Translations under genes and position numbers: made by a program | Part shown: positions 7,177-15,601 of the stretch, piece by piece | Position numbering within the stretch: the stretch's first letter is position 1 | Layout: each line of letters starts with the position of its first letter | Assembly: GCA_039182125.1 (NCBI GenBank) | Contig: JBCDCH010000004.1 | Span: forward strand, 46,888 to 110,887 | Direction of reading: 5' to 3' | DNA: 64,000 nucleotides | Source of the DNA: Planctomycetota bacterium | GTDB lineage: Bacteria > Planctomycetota > Phycisphaerae > Tepidisphaerales > Tepidisphaeraceae | Notes under the pieces: model-generated | Database searches by the model: none | Seen by the model: the letters and a program-made list of their open reading frames with translations, nothing else | Told to the model about the DNA's origin: nothing

Positions 7177-8436
7177 ATGAATGACGCGAAGCAACGTTTG
7201 CTCGATGCGACTCACGCCCGGGACGCCGAGGCACTTGCGGCATTACTCGATAGCGACGTGGACGTCGCGACGCTCATCAACGAACCGATCAGCTACTTCG
7301 GCGGACGGGCGCTGCACGCGGCGGTGGGTCATCGGCCGACGCTGGATGTGCTGCTGGATCGTGGGGCGGATCCGAACTTGCCCAGTGCGTGGAGCGAAGG
7401 GCCGTTCACGGTGCTGGACTCGGCAGACGAGGCGACGGCGCGACACTTGATGGAGCGTGGGGCGACGTTGACGCCGCATGTCGCGGCGCGGCTCGGGTGG
7501 ATCAACGAGCTGACGGCGCTGCTCGACGCCGACCCGAGGCGCGTCAACGAACGCGGTGGCGATGGCAAACGGCCGCTGCACTGGGCGGGCACGATCGCGG
7601 TAGCCTACCTGCTGCTGGATCGCCTCGCCGACATCGACGCCCGCTGCACCGACCACGTTTCGACGCCGGTGCAGTACCTCGTGAAGGATCACCCCGATGT
7701 CGCCCGGCACCTACTGGAGCGCGGGGCGACGCCGGACATTTTCGCCACGGCCCACCTCGGCGACCTCGACCGCACACGGCAACAGCTCAAGGAAAACCCG
7801 AACGTGGCCAACCACCGCGTCGGCCACGACGGCTACAACCGCGTGCCAAGCTGCACGATGTACCAGTGGATCTTCGCGTACGGCCAATCGCCGTTGGACC
7901 TCGCGGCGCAGCAGCCGGAGATGCTGGCGTTGCTGAGCGAACACGCGAATGAGAAGACGCGGTTCCTCGCAGCGGTGTGCCGGGGCGATCGGGAAGCCAC
8001 CGCCGTGGCGGACGCGCCCCCGCTCGAACCCGCCGATCACGCCCTACTCGGCGACGCGATCCGCCGGGGCGACACAGACGCAGTCCGCCTGATGCTCAAA
8101 CTCGGCTTCGACCCGACCCGGAACTATCGCGGCCTCGACGACGGCACCGCCCTGCACGTCGCCGCGTGGTGCGGACAGCCCGAGATCCTGCGGCTGCTGC
8201 TTAATGACGGCCGAGGCGACCTGGAACTCCGCGACCCCACCCACGGGGCAACCGTCCTGAGCTGGGCCTGCCACGGCAGCGTCTTCTGCCGCCGCGACGA
8301 TCCGGTTTATGTCGAAGTCGTGAAGATGCTCATCGACGCGGGTGCAAAAATCGACATCCCCGCCCACGCCGGCGGTAGCACCCTCCACGACCAAGCCGCC
8401 GGCCGACCCGACGTGCAGGCAGCGCTCAAGGCCTGA
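7177..8436 (+). CDS. ankyrin-repeat protein
   Basis: A 419-residue protein made of diverged ankyrin repeats. Recognisable helices include GGRALHAAVGHRPTLDVLLDRGADPN (about 47-72), GDGKRPLHWAGTIAVAYLLLDRLADIDAR, DHPDVARHLLERGATPD, DGTALHVAAWCGQPEILRLLLND and VEVVKMLIDAGAKID. No catalytic domain or signal peptide is visible, so it is probably a cytoplasmic binding scaffold with unknown partner. A TAGACT hexamer ends 6 nt before the ATG and there is no Shine-Dalgarno site, suggesting its own leaderless promoter. aroF starts 29 nt after its stop. Confidence 0.85.
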   Translation: MNDAKQRLLDATHARDAEALAALLDSDVDVATLINEPISYFGGRALHAAVGHRPTLDVLLDRGADPNLPSAWSEGPFTVLDSADEATARHLMERGATLTPHVAARLGWINELTALLDADPRRVNERGGDGKRPLHWAGTIAVAYLLLDRLADIDARCTDHVSTPVQYLVKDHPDVARHLLERGATPDIFATAHLGDLDRTRQQLKENPNVANHRVGHDGYNRVPSCTMYQWIFAYGQSPLDLAAQQPEMLALLSEHANEKTRFLAAVCRGDREATAVADAPPLEPADHALLGDAIRRGDTDAVRLMLKLGFDPTRNYRGLDDGTALHVAAWCGQPEILRLLLNDGRGDLELRDPTHGATVLSWACHGSVFCRRDDPVYVEVVKMLIDAGAKIDIPAHAGGSTLHDQAAGRPDVQAALKA

Positions 8437-8465
8437 GCTGGGCGACAGTCCTACCCTCTCGGCCC

Positions 8466-9482
8466 ATGATCGTCGTGATGCAAACCGGGGCGGAGCAGGC
8501 CGCCGTTGATGCGGTGGTGGAGCAGATCACCAAGCAGGGGCTCACGCCCCATCTCTCCGCAGGGGAATTCCGCACGATCATCGGGGCCATGGGCGAGGAG
8601 GGGAAGCTCGACGAGCGGCACCTGCTCGCGATGGACGGCGTCGACAAGGTGCTGCCGGTGATGAAGCCGTACAAGCTGGCGTCACGGGAGTTTTCCGAGC
8701 ATGACACCGTTGTCGAAGTCGGTGGCGTCAAGCTGGGCGGTGAGCATGCGACGGTGCTGGCCGGGCCGTGCACGGTCGAGGATCGGGAGATGCTCTGGAC
8801 GATCGCCGGGCACGTGAAGAAGGCCGGGGCGACGATCCTGCGTGGCGGTGCGTTCAAGCCGCGGACTTCGCCGTACTCCTTCCAGGGTCACGGCAAGCAG
8901 GCGCTCGAATGGCTGCGCGAGTGCGGCGACGAGCACGGGATGCCCACCTGCACCGAGGTCATGGACCCGCGTCAGGTCGAGCTTGTCGCCGAGTGGGCAG
9001 ACGTGCTGCAGATCGGCGCGCGGAACATGCAGAACTTCGACCTGCTCAAGGAGGTCGGCCAGACCAAGCGCCCCGTCGTGCTCAAGCGCGGCCTCGCCGC
9101 GACCGTCAAGGACTGGCTCCTCTCCGCCGAGTACGTGCTTTCCCAAGGCAACCGCGACGTCATCCTCTGCGAGCGTGGCATCAAGACGTTCGAGGACAGC
9201 ATCCGCTTCTCTCTCGACATCACGAGCATCCCCGTCGCCCTCAAGAACACACACCTGCCGATCGTGATCGACCCGAGCCACGCGGCTGGCAAGCGTGACT
9301 TCGTCCCCGCCATCGCGTTGGCCGGCATGGCCGCCGGCGCCCACGGCATCCTCATCGAAGTCCACCACGACCCCGCCAGCGCCCAATGCGACGGCCCTCA
9401 GGCGCTACTGCCCGCAACCTTCGAGACACTGATGGGCCAACTCGGCGGACTGGCGCAGCTGCACGGACGGACGCTGGCGTAA
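8466..9482 (+). CDS. aroF: 3-deoxy-7-phosphoheptulonate synthase (DAHP synthase)
   Basis: A 338-residue protein. The N-terminal 70 residues form the ferredoxin-like regulatory domain of the Thermotoga-type DAHP synthases (MIVVMQTGAEQAAVDAVV). The barrel follows with the signature GPCTVEDREM, GGAFKPRTSPYSFQG, GARNMQNFDLL, KRGLAAT, LCERGIKTF and DPSHAAGKRD. It catalyses the first step of the shikimate pathway from PEP and erythrose 4-phosphate; the N-terminal domain normally mediates feedback by Phe or Tyr. aroB lies elsewhere in this window (20.3 kb), so the pathway genes are dispersed. TACCCT ends 8 nt before the ATG. Confidence 0.96.
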   Translation: MIVVMQTGAEQAAVDAVVEQITKQGLTPHLSAGEFRTIIGAMGEEGKLDERHLLAMDGVDKVLPVMKPYKLASREFSEHDTVVEVGGVKLGGEHATVLAGPCTVEDREMLWTIAGHVKKAGATILRGGAFKPRTSPYSFQGHGKQALEWLRECGDEHGMPTCTEVMDPRQVELVAEWADVLQIGARNMQNFDLLKEVGQTKRPVVLKRGLAATVKDWLLSAEYVLSQGNRDVILCERGIKTFEDSIRFSLDITSIPVALKNTHLPIVIDPSHAAGKRDFVPAIALAGMAAGAHGILIEVHHDPASAQCDGPQALLPATFETLMGQLGGLAQLHGRTLA

Positions 9483-9492
9483 CGCGGGACCG

Positions 9493-9804
9493 TCAAACAT
9501 TTCTGGCTGCGATGTACCGAGCCAACCGATTTGTCAGTTCGTAAACTTCGTTGCGAAGCGTTTCGAGTCTGAGCTGTGCCGGCGACTCACGTCCACCGAT
9601 CAAGACGTCGGTGAGGCTTCCCATTCCTCCGAAGCTCGATCTCGTATCTGTGACGCCCCGAGCATCCCGGGCTTTGATGAGGTGCGACCACTCAGCTGCA
9701 CGTCTCGACCAAAACGCTGCATCATGCCGGGCCAGCAAATCCGCGAGGTCATCAAGTGCCTTGTACAAGGCTTCGCGGTCTCGCTCTGCCTGTTGGTCGG
9801 TCAT
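9493..9804 (-). CDS. small hypothetical protein
   Basis: A 103-residue charged, largely helical protein with no membrane segment (LYKALDDLADLLARHDAAFWSRRAAEWSHLIKA..., LRNEVYELTNRLARYIAARN). I recognise no family. Support for coding is the TACGCT hexamer ending 7 nt before the ATG, like its neighbours, and the compact fit, ending 10 nt from the aroF stop in convergent orientation. Confidence 0.55.
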   Translation of the reverse strand: MTDQQAERDREALYKALDDLADLLARHDAAFWSRRAAEWSHLIKARDARGVTDTRSSFGGMGSLTDVLIGGRESPAQLRLETLRNEVYELTNRLARYIAARNV

Positions 9805-9835
9805 GCCTCAAAGCGTAGCTCAACCAAGATGAACT

Positions 9836-9882
9836 AGCCGGCCGCCAACGGCGGGCGGGCCGCGAGCCGTTGGCTCCCGGCT
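9836..9882. repeat. REP-like palindrome
   Basis: The left arm AGCCGGCCGCCAACGGC (9836-9852) and the right arm (9866-9882) pair at 15 of 17 positions around a 13-nt GC-rich loop. It lies between divergently oriented genes, so it is not placed as a terminator. It resembles the extragenic palindromes with GAGCCGTTGGCTCC cores that I associate with planctomycete genomes, from memory. Confidence 0.5.
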
Positions 9883-9950
9883 ATTGCTGGTGATGTGACA
9901 TTGCGCGGTTCGCTTGCCTCCTGCCGCAACCCCGCCACAATCCCGGCATC

Positions 9951-10697
<747 letters not shown>

Positions 10698-10729
10698 CCG
10701 CCCGGGAGCGGGCTATCATCCCCGCTCCC

Positions 10730-11137
10730 ATGACCGCCCTTTTCTACACCCTTGGCGTGATCTTCGCACTCATGTGCGTGTTCCTCATGCTGCTGATCCT
10801 GATCCAGAAGGGTCGCGGCGGCGGGCTTTCCAGCGCGTTCGGCGGGGCCGGCGGCAACACCGCCTTCGGCACCAAGACCGGCGACGTGCTCACCTGGGCC
10901 ACATCAGTCGTGTTCGTGCTGTTCCTTCTTCTGGGCATGGGCTTGGTCTGGACCGGTAAATCGCTCAAGGCCAACGTCGGTGGACCGGCTCCGATCGCCG
11001 CGCCCGACGAAGATGGAGAAGTGGACGACGCACCGACCGGCCTGGGCGACATGACAGACACCGAGCCCACCGACACCGGCGAGTCCACCGGAGACGTCCC
11101 CGCCGAGGTGGAGAACATTCCCGCCGAATCCGAGTAA
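10730..11137 (+). CDS. secG: preprotein translocase subunit SecG
   Basis: A 135-residue protein. The first 75 residues form the SecG pair of membrane helices ([19 protein letters not shown] and [15 protein letters not shown]) with the family loop [14 protein letters not shown]. SecG assists SecYE/SecA during protein export. A soluble acidic, threonine-rich tail of about 55 residues ([15 protein letters not shown]...) has no known function and is longer than in E. coli SecG (110 residues). TATCAT ends 10 nt before the ATG. secA lies at 58-62 kb. Confidence 0.92.
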   Translation: MTALFYTLGVIFALMCVFLMLLILIQKGRGGGLSSAFGGAGGNTAFGTKTGDVLTWATSVVFVLFLLLGMGLVWTGKSLKANVGGPAPIAAPDEDGEVDDAPTGLGDMTDTEPTDTGESTGDVPAEVENIPAESE

Positions 11138-11148
11138 GCTCACCGGCG

Positions 11149-12030
11149 ATGATCTACAGCATGACCGGCTTCGGCGACGCTTCCGCGCACGTCGGAAGTA
11201 CGCACTACGCCGTCGAAGCCCGCTCCGTCAACAACCGCTACCTCAAGCCGACCATCCGTCTGCCCGACGCGCTGGCCGGTCTCGAACCCAAGCTCGAAGC
11301 GATGCTCCGCAAGGCGCTGGGCCGCGGATCGGTCACGCTGACGCTGCACCTCAAAACCGAAGCCGCCGACGCCGCGCTCGAGGTCAACACCGCGGCGCTG
11401 CGGAGCTACGTCGAGGCCCTCAAGCCCTTCGCCGATTCCGACAAGCCGATCAATCTCGCTGACCTGCTCACGCTGCCCGGCGTACTCGCAGACCCCGCCG
11501 CCGAGCCGACCGACCAACTCAAGGAGCACGAGCAGCACGTCATGGAACTGGCCGACCGGGCCATCGCCGCACTGGTCGGACACCGCCGGGCCGAGGGGCA
11601 CTCACTTCAGGCCGAGCTCGACAAGCACCTCGACGTGATCGCCGCCAACGTGACCAAGGTCGCCGAGCACGCCCCGAAGATCGTCAAGGACTACCACCGC
11701 CGGCTCACGGCACGGGTCAACGAACTGTTGGCCGAGGGCGCGCTCAAGGTCGAGGAGTCAGAGCTGATCCGCGAGGTGGCCGTCTTCGCCGAAAAGGCCG
11801 ACGTCGCCGAGGAGATTCAACGGCTCGGCCACCACGTCGAGCACTTCCGCAAGACCTGCAAGAAGGACGGCGAGCAGGCCGGCCGGAAGCTCGACTTCCT
11901 CACCCAGGAAATGCTCCGCGAGGCCAACACGATCGGCTCCAAAGCCAACGACGCCCAGATCGCCGGCCACGTCGTGGAGATCAAAGGCGCGATCGACCGG
12001 CTCAAGGAACAAGTGCAAAATGTGGAATGA
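11149..12030 (+). CDS. yicC: YicC/YloC family endoribonuclease
   Basis: A 293-residue protein with the family start MIYSMTGFG(D) and the C-terminal DUF1732 helical block (REANTIGSKANDAQIAGHVVEIKGAIDRLKEQVQNVE). The family has been shown to include RNA-cleaving enzymes. Its place before gmk and rpoZ is the usual one in many bacteria. TAAGCT ends 8 nt before the ATG, inside the end of secG, so it may have its own promoter. The gap to gmk is filled by an inverted repeat. Confidence 0.95.
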   Translation: MIYSMTGFGDASAHVGSTHYAVEARSVNNRYLKPTIRLPDALAGLEPKLEAMLRKALGRGSVTLTLHLKTEAADAALEVNTAALRSYVEALKPFADSDKPINLADLLTLPGVLADPAAEPTDQLKEHEQHVMELADRAIAALVGHRRAEGHSLQAELDKHLDVIAANVTKVAEHAPKIVKDYHRRLTARVNELLAEGALKVEESELIREVAVFAEKADVAEEIQRLGHHVEHFRKTCKKDGEQAGRKLDFLTQEMLREANTIGSKANDAQIAGHVVEIKGAIDRLKEQVQNVE

Positions 12031-12044
12031 CGCTGGGAAATGAC

Positions 12045-12146
12045 GAATGACGAGTTCCCGAATGACGAATGAATGACGAAGCCCGAAATCCGAAGGTGGG
12101 TCATTCTGCATTCGGACTTCCTTCGTCATTCGGGAACTCGTCATTC
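12045..12146. repeat. perfect 25-nt inverted repeat filling the yicC-gmk gap
   Basis: The arms at 12045-12069 and 12122-12146 are exact reverse complements around a 52-nt loop. The left arm begins GAATGACGAGTTCCC, and the word GAATGACGA and its reverse complement recur several times in and around the arms. The gap begins 14 nt after the yicC stop and the right arm ends 27 nt before the gmk ATG. There is no T tract and no Shine-Dalgarno site. Confidence 0.85.
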
Positions 12147-12173
12147 GGATTTCTCACGCGCTACCCTGCTCGC

Positions 12174-12761
12174 ATGTCCGCCTCCCACCCCGGCCTACTG
12201 CTCGTCCTCTGCGGCCCCTCGGGCGTGGGCAAGTCCACCATCTCCCGCGCCCTCTCTGATCGCACCGGCGTCCGCTATGCCACCTCCGTCACCACCCGCG
12301 AGAAGCGCCCCGGCGACGACAAGGGCAAGACCTACGACTATGTCGAAAAGCCGGAGTTCTACCGCCGGCTCGATAACGACGAGTACCTCGAATACGCCCA
12401 GGTCTACGGCCAGTACTACGCCACGCCGAAGACCCCCGCGATGGACTGGCTACGCGAGGGGCATGACGTGCTGCTGGAGATCGACGTGCAGGGGGCATTG
12501 CAGGTCCGCCACCACTATCCGGCCGCCGTGCTCACGTTCATCCTTCCGCCCGACGAGGCGACGCTGCTCCAGCGTCTCAACGACCGCGGCCGGGACGACG
12601 CCGCCGAGGTCGACAAACGCTTCCGCGCCGCCAAGCGCGAGATCCAGATGGCCAAGGGCAGCAGAGCGTTCGACTACATGGTGATCAACGACGACCTCGA
12701 AGACGCCGTGCAGGAGATCGAGAAGGTCCTGCGGCACAAGCGGAGCTTGGGCGAGATTTGA
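12174..12761 (+). CDS. gmk: guanylate kinase
   Basis: A 195-residue protein with the P-loop GPSGVGKST (residues 14-22), SVTTREKRPGD (GMP-binding arginines) and LLEIDVQGALQVR. It phosphorylates GMP to GDP. The ATG at 12174 gives the normal length. TACCCT ends 6 nt before it, so gmk may be transcribed leaderlessly from within the intergenic repeat region. The open frame upstream (from 12069) is built from repeat sequence and is not coding. rpoZ follows after another repeat-filled gap. Confidence 0.97.
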   Translation: MSASHPGLLLVLCGPSGVGKSTISRALSDRTGVRYATSVTTREKRPGDDKGKTYDYVEKPEFYRRLDNDEYLEYAQVYGQYYATPKTPAMDWLREGHDVLLEIDVQGALQVRHHYPAAVLTFILPPDEATLLQRLNDRGRDDAAEVDKRFRAAKREIQMAKGSRAFDYMVINDDLEDAVQEIEKVLRHKRSLGEI

Positions 12762-12774
12762 GCGAAGCTGCTAG

Positions 12775-12862
12775 CTGCTAGAGCCTAGTTGGGAGAGAAA
12801 ACGCCCGAGCTTGGTCCTAGCATCGCGGCCAGACTCTAACAGCTAAGCCCTAGGCTCTAACA
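12775..12862. repeat. TAG-rich inverted repeats filling the gmk-rpoZ gap
   Basis: GCTAGAGCCTAG at 12778-12789 pairs with CTAGGCTCTAAC at 12851-12862 (11 of 12). AGCTGCTAGAG at 12775-12785 pairs with CTCTAACAGCT at 12835-12845 (10 of 11). The same words also recur as direct repeats (AGCTGCTAGCTGCTAG). The block begins 13 nt after the gmk stop and ends 13 nt before the rpoZ ATG, after which only pyrimidine-rich sequence (CTACCTCCCCCC) precedes the start. Confidence 0.65.
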
Positions 12863-12875
12863 ACTACCTCCCCCC

Positions 12876-13112
12876 ATGATCGAAGCCCTTAAATCCGACG
12901 ACATCGTGAAAAAGGTCGGCGGCCGGTTCAAGCTCACCGCCCTGCTGCAGCGTCGTCTCGTCGAACTCATGGACGGGGCACGTCCGCTGGTCGAGGTCCG
13001 TGACGGCATGACCGACATGGAAGTCGCCATCGAGGAAATCCTGCAAGACAAGATTGCCATCGACTACGAAGCCAGCGGCCTGCCGACGCCCGAGTCGATC
13101 ATCACACAGTGA
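12876..13112 (+). CDS. rpoZ: RNA polymerase omega subunit
   Basis: A 78-residue protein matching omega: MIEALKSDDIVKKVGGRFKLTALLQRRLVELMDGARPLVEV, where the RF-L-RR-EL-GARPLV pattern is the conserved region 1/2. Omega helps assemble and stabilise the β' subunit. The position gmk-rpoZ-coaBC is the canonical bacterial order. No Shine-Dalgarno site is seen. coaC starts 10 nt after the stop. Confidence 0.92.
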   Translation: MIEALKSDDIVKKVGGRFKLTALLQRRLVELMDGARPLVEVRDGMTDMEVAIEEILQDKIAIDYEASGLPTPESIITQ

Positions 13113-13122
13113 TTCTCCCGCA

Positions 13123-13698
13123 ATGACCGACGCCGCGACCAAGTCGCTCCCGGACTCGTCACTGTGTGACCGCCGGATCATCCTCGGCGTCGGGGGTGGC
13201 ATCGCCTGTTACAAATCCGCCGACCTGTGCTCCAAGCTGGTTCAAGCCGGGGTGCGGGTTGATGTATGCATGACCGAGGCGGCGACCAAGTTCGTGACGC
13301 CGCTGACGTTCGAAGCGCTCTCCGGCAACGCCGTCCGCACCAACCTGTGGACCCAGACCAACCCCGGCGACACCCAGCACATCGGCCTGACCGAGCAAGC
13401 TGATCTGCTCCTGATCGCCCCGGCGACGATGCACCTTTTGTGCAAGGCGGCCGCGGGTCTGTGCGACGACATCGTGAGCCTGCTCGTTGCCGCGTCGGCG
13501 TGCCCGGTCATGTGGTGCCCGAGCATGAACACCCGCATGTGGGACAACCCCGCCACGCAAAACGCCGTCGAGCAGTTGCGCCAACGCGGCCACCATTTCG
13601 TCGGCCCCGAAGACGGCTGGCTCGCCTGCCGCAACGTCGGCAAGGGGCGGATGAGCGAGGTGAGTGCGATTGTGGAGGCGGCCATCACGCTGCGTTGA
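13123..13698 (+). CDS. coaC: phosphopantothenoylcysteine decarboxylase (separate CoaC half of the usual CoaBC)
   Basis: A 191-residue flavoprotein of the HFCD type. Visible motifs are LGVGGGIACYKSADL, the catalytic-region His in DTQHIGLTEQADLLLIAPAT, and PSMNTRMW (the substrate-recognition P-x-M-N-x-x-M-W clamp). It makes 4'-phosphopantetheine in CoA synthesis. In most bacteria it is fused to CoaB; here the reading frame ends at the domain border, and the CoaB half lies 0.7 kb downstream beyond a toxin-antitoxin pair. The ATG at 13123 is chosen from the domain start; the frame is open 69 nt further up into rpoZ. Confidence 0.93.
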   Translation: MTDAATKSLPDSSLCDRRIILGVGGGIACYKSADLCSKLVQAGVRVDVCMTEAATKFVTPLTFEALSGNAVRTNLWTQTNPGDTQHIGLTEQADLLLIAPATMHLLCKAAAGLCDDIVSLLVAASACPVMWCPSMNTRMWDNPATQNAVEQLRQRGHHFVGPEDGWLACRNVGKGRMSEVSAIVEAAITLR

Positions 13699-13720
13699 GA
13701 TTTTTCGTATCATGCCGGGC

Positions 13721-13990
13721 ATGAGCCGTTCAACATCATCATCCAGACCTCAGAGTTGGATTCGCAAGGTCGTTCTTGGCGAAGATGGTGTCGCGTATGT
13801 TCCGTTGCCGGAAGCTGAACCGGGCACGACGGTTGAGGTAACGTCTGTGCCGGTGCCAACCTCGTCGGATGCTCAGATCGGAGCAGCCTACGGCGGGTTG
13901 ATGAGGTCAATGCACGGCGTTGAGCGGACTCCAGAGCAATGGCGTGAACGAGAGGCCGAGATCGAAGCGGAGAAGGCATCGTGGGACTAG
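13721..13990 (+). CDS. putative antitoxin of a PIN-domain (VapBC-like) pair
   Basis: An 89-residue protein without a clear family match. The N-terminal part (SWIRKVVLGEDGVAYVPLPE) could form a short β-hairpin DNA-binding or dimerising region, and the tail is charged and helical (TPEQWREREAEIEAEKASWD). It overlaps the PIN toxin gene by 10 nt, the classical antitoxin-first layout, which is the main reason for the call. TATCAT ends 7 nt before the chosen ATG. An ATG at 13712 is an alternative. The pair sits between coaC and coaB. Confidence 0.65.
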   Translation: MSRSTSSSRPQSWIRKVVLGEDGVAYVPLPEAEPGTTVEVTSVPVPTSSDAQIGAAYGGLMRSMHGVERTPEQWREREAEIEAEKASWD

Positions 13991-14418
13991 ACGATTTCGA
14001 TCTGTCAGGCCGAGTCTACTTCGACGCCTGCGCGATCATCTACATCGTTGAGAAGCACCCCAAGTTCGCCGATCCTTTGCAGTTGATACTCGACAAGATC
14101 GATTCGAGCGGGGGACGATTGTGTACGAGCGCGTTGAGTTGGCTCGAAGTGACCGTGAAGCCGATCCGCGACGGCAACAAGCGGCTCGAGGCCGACTTCC
14201 AGCAGTTTCTCGCCGCAGCGGAAATCAATCCGGTGACAAAGCCGGTGTTGCTCCAAGCTGCGAGATTTCGGGCCAATGCCCGCAGCATGAAAACGCCAGA
14301 CGCGATCCACCTAGCGATCGCCGCCGGCTTCGGGTGTGACCTGTTCGTCACGAGCGACAAGCGGCTGGCCTCCCGCATCCTGATTCCAGCGCTGCTGCTG
14401 AGTGAGGTAAAGCCGTGA
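13981..14418 (+). CDS. vapC: PIN-domain toxin (VapC-like ribonuclease)
   Basis: A 145-residue PIN domain. The four acidic positions can be seen: Asp in VYFDACAIIYIVE, Glu in SALSWLEVTVKP, Asp in TPDAIHLAIA and Asp in FVTSDKRL. VapC toxins cleave specific RNAs, often initiator tRNA or rRNA; the target is not predictable here. The start is a GTG overlapping the antitoxin gene end. The stop (TGA) overlaps the GTG start of coaB by 3 nt, so coaB translation may depend on this gene. Confidence 0.88.
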   Translation: MGLDDFDLSGRVYFDACAIIYIVEKHPKFADPLQLILDKIDSSGGRLCTSALSWLEVTVKPIRDGNKRLEADFQQFLAAAEINPVTKPVLLQAARFRANARSMKTPDAIHLAIAAGFGCDLFVTSDKRLASRILIPALLLSEVKP

Positions 14419-15020
14419 CGCGATTTCTCATTTCCGCCGGGGCGACGCGGGAGCCGATTGATGCGGTGCGGTTCGTTGGCAACCGGTCGTCGGGGAAGTT
14501 GGGGGTGGCGCTGGCCGACGCAGTGCGGGAGGCGGGGCATGAGGCGACGTTGGTGATGGCGGCGTGCGAGGTGCCGGTGCCGAGCGGGGCCGAGCGGGTG
14601 GAGACGACGCAGCAGTTGCTCGAAGCGCTCATGGCGGAGTGGCCAACGCACGACGTGCTGATCATGGCGGCGGCGGTCGCGGACTTTCGTCCGGTAAAAA
14701 CCACTACCGGCAAGCTGAAACGTGGCGATCAGCTCACGATCGAGTTGGAGCCAACGGTGGACGTGCTGGCGACGCTGTGTGAAATGAAGCGGCCGGATCA
14801 GGCGGTCGTCGGCTTCAAGCTGGAGGACGACATCACGCGGGCGCGGGAGAAGTTCGAGCAGCTCGACCTGGACCTGCTGGTGTTCAATCCGCTGGACACG
14901 ATGGGGGCGCCGGGGATCGATGCAACGTTGATCGATCGGGAGGGGGAGACGGGGTTGGGGGCGATGGAGAAAGGGACGTTTGCGAGGGTGTTGGTGCGTC
15001 GTGCATGTTCACTGAAGTGA
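14415..15020 (+). CDS. coaB: phosphopantothenate-cysteine ligase (separate CoaB half)
   Basis: A 201-residue DFP-family domain: LISAGATREPIDAVRFVGNRSSGKLG (nucleotide-binding start), VLIMAAAVADFRP, GKLKRG (the K-x-K-K-like lysine motif) and VGFKLEDD. It couples cysteine to 4'-phosphopantothenate using CTP. Together with CoaC (191 residues) it makes a total close to a normal fused CoaBC. The GTG start lies inside the stop of the PIN toxin gene. The last codons and stop fall inside a 24-nt palindrome that recurs near 62.5 kb. Confidence 0.92.
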   Translation: MTRFLISAGATREPIDAVRFVGNRSSGKLGVALADAVREAGHEATLVMAACEVPVPSGAERVETTQQLLEALMAEWPTHDVLIMAAAVADFRPVKTTTGKLKRGDQLTIELEPTVDVLATLCEMKRPDQAVVGFKLEDDITRAREKFEQLDLDLLVFNPLDTMGAPGIDATLIDREGETGLGAMEKGTFARVLVRRACSLK

Positions 15021-15026
15021 ACATGC
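15003..15026. repeat. 24-nt palindrome, first copy (GCATG...CATGC)
   Basis: The half sites GCATGTTCACTG and AAGTGAACATGC match in 11 of 12 positions after reverse complementing. A near-identical palindrome occurs at 62521-62544. This copy covers the coaB stop codon and lies 45 nt before the preferred dut start. It could be an operator for a dimeric regulator or a dispersed repeat. Confidence 0.6.
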
Positions 15027-15070
15027 CCCGGACTGTCCGTATCCGACGCCGGTGGCCGATACAAAAGGTG

Positions 15071-15507
<437 letters not shown>

Positions 15508-15508
<1 letters not shown>

Positions 15509-15596
15509 GGTGGTGAGGGGCGAGATGGTGAGGTGGTGAAAGCCACGTTGCCGTCTCTGACATCTCACCACTTCACCATCTCATATCTCACCACCT
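15508..15596. repeat. 34-nt imperfect inverted repeat filling the dut-ftsK gap
   Basis: The left arm 15508-15541 (AGGTGGTGAGGGGCGAGATG...) and the right arm 15563-15596 pair at about 27 of 34 positions around a 21-nt loop. The repeat word is GGTGGTGAGATG. It starts on the last base of the dut stop codon and ends 5 nt before the ftsK ATG. The right arm is pyrimidine-rich, so ftsK has no Shine-Dalgarno site. Confidence 0.8.
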
Positions 15597-15601
15597 ATCA
15601 C

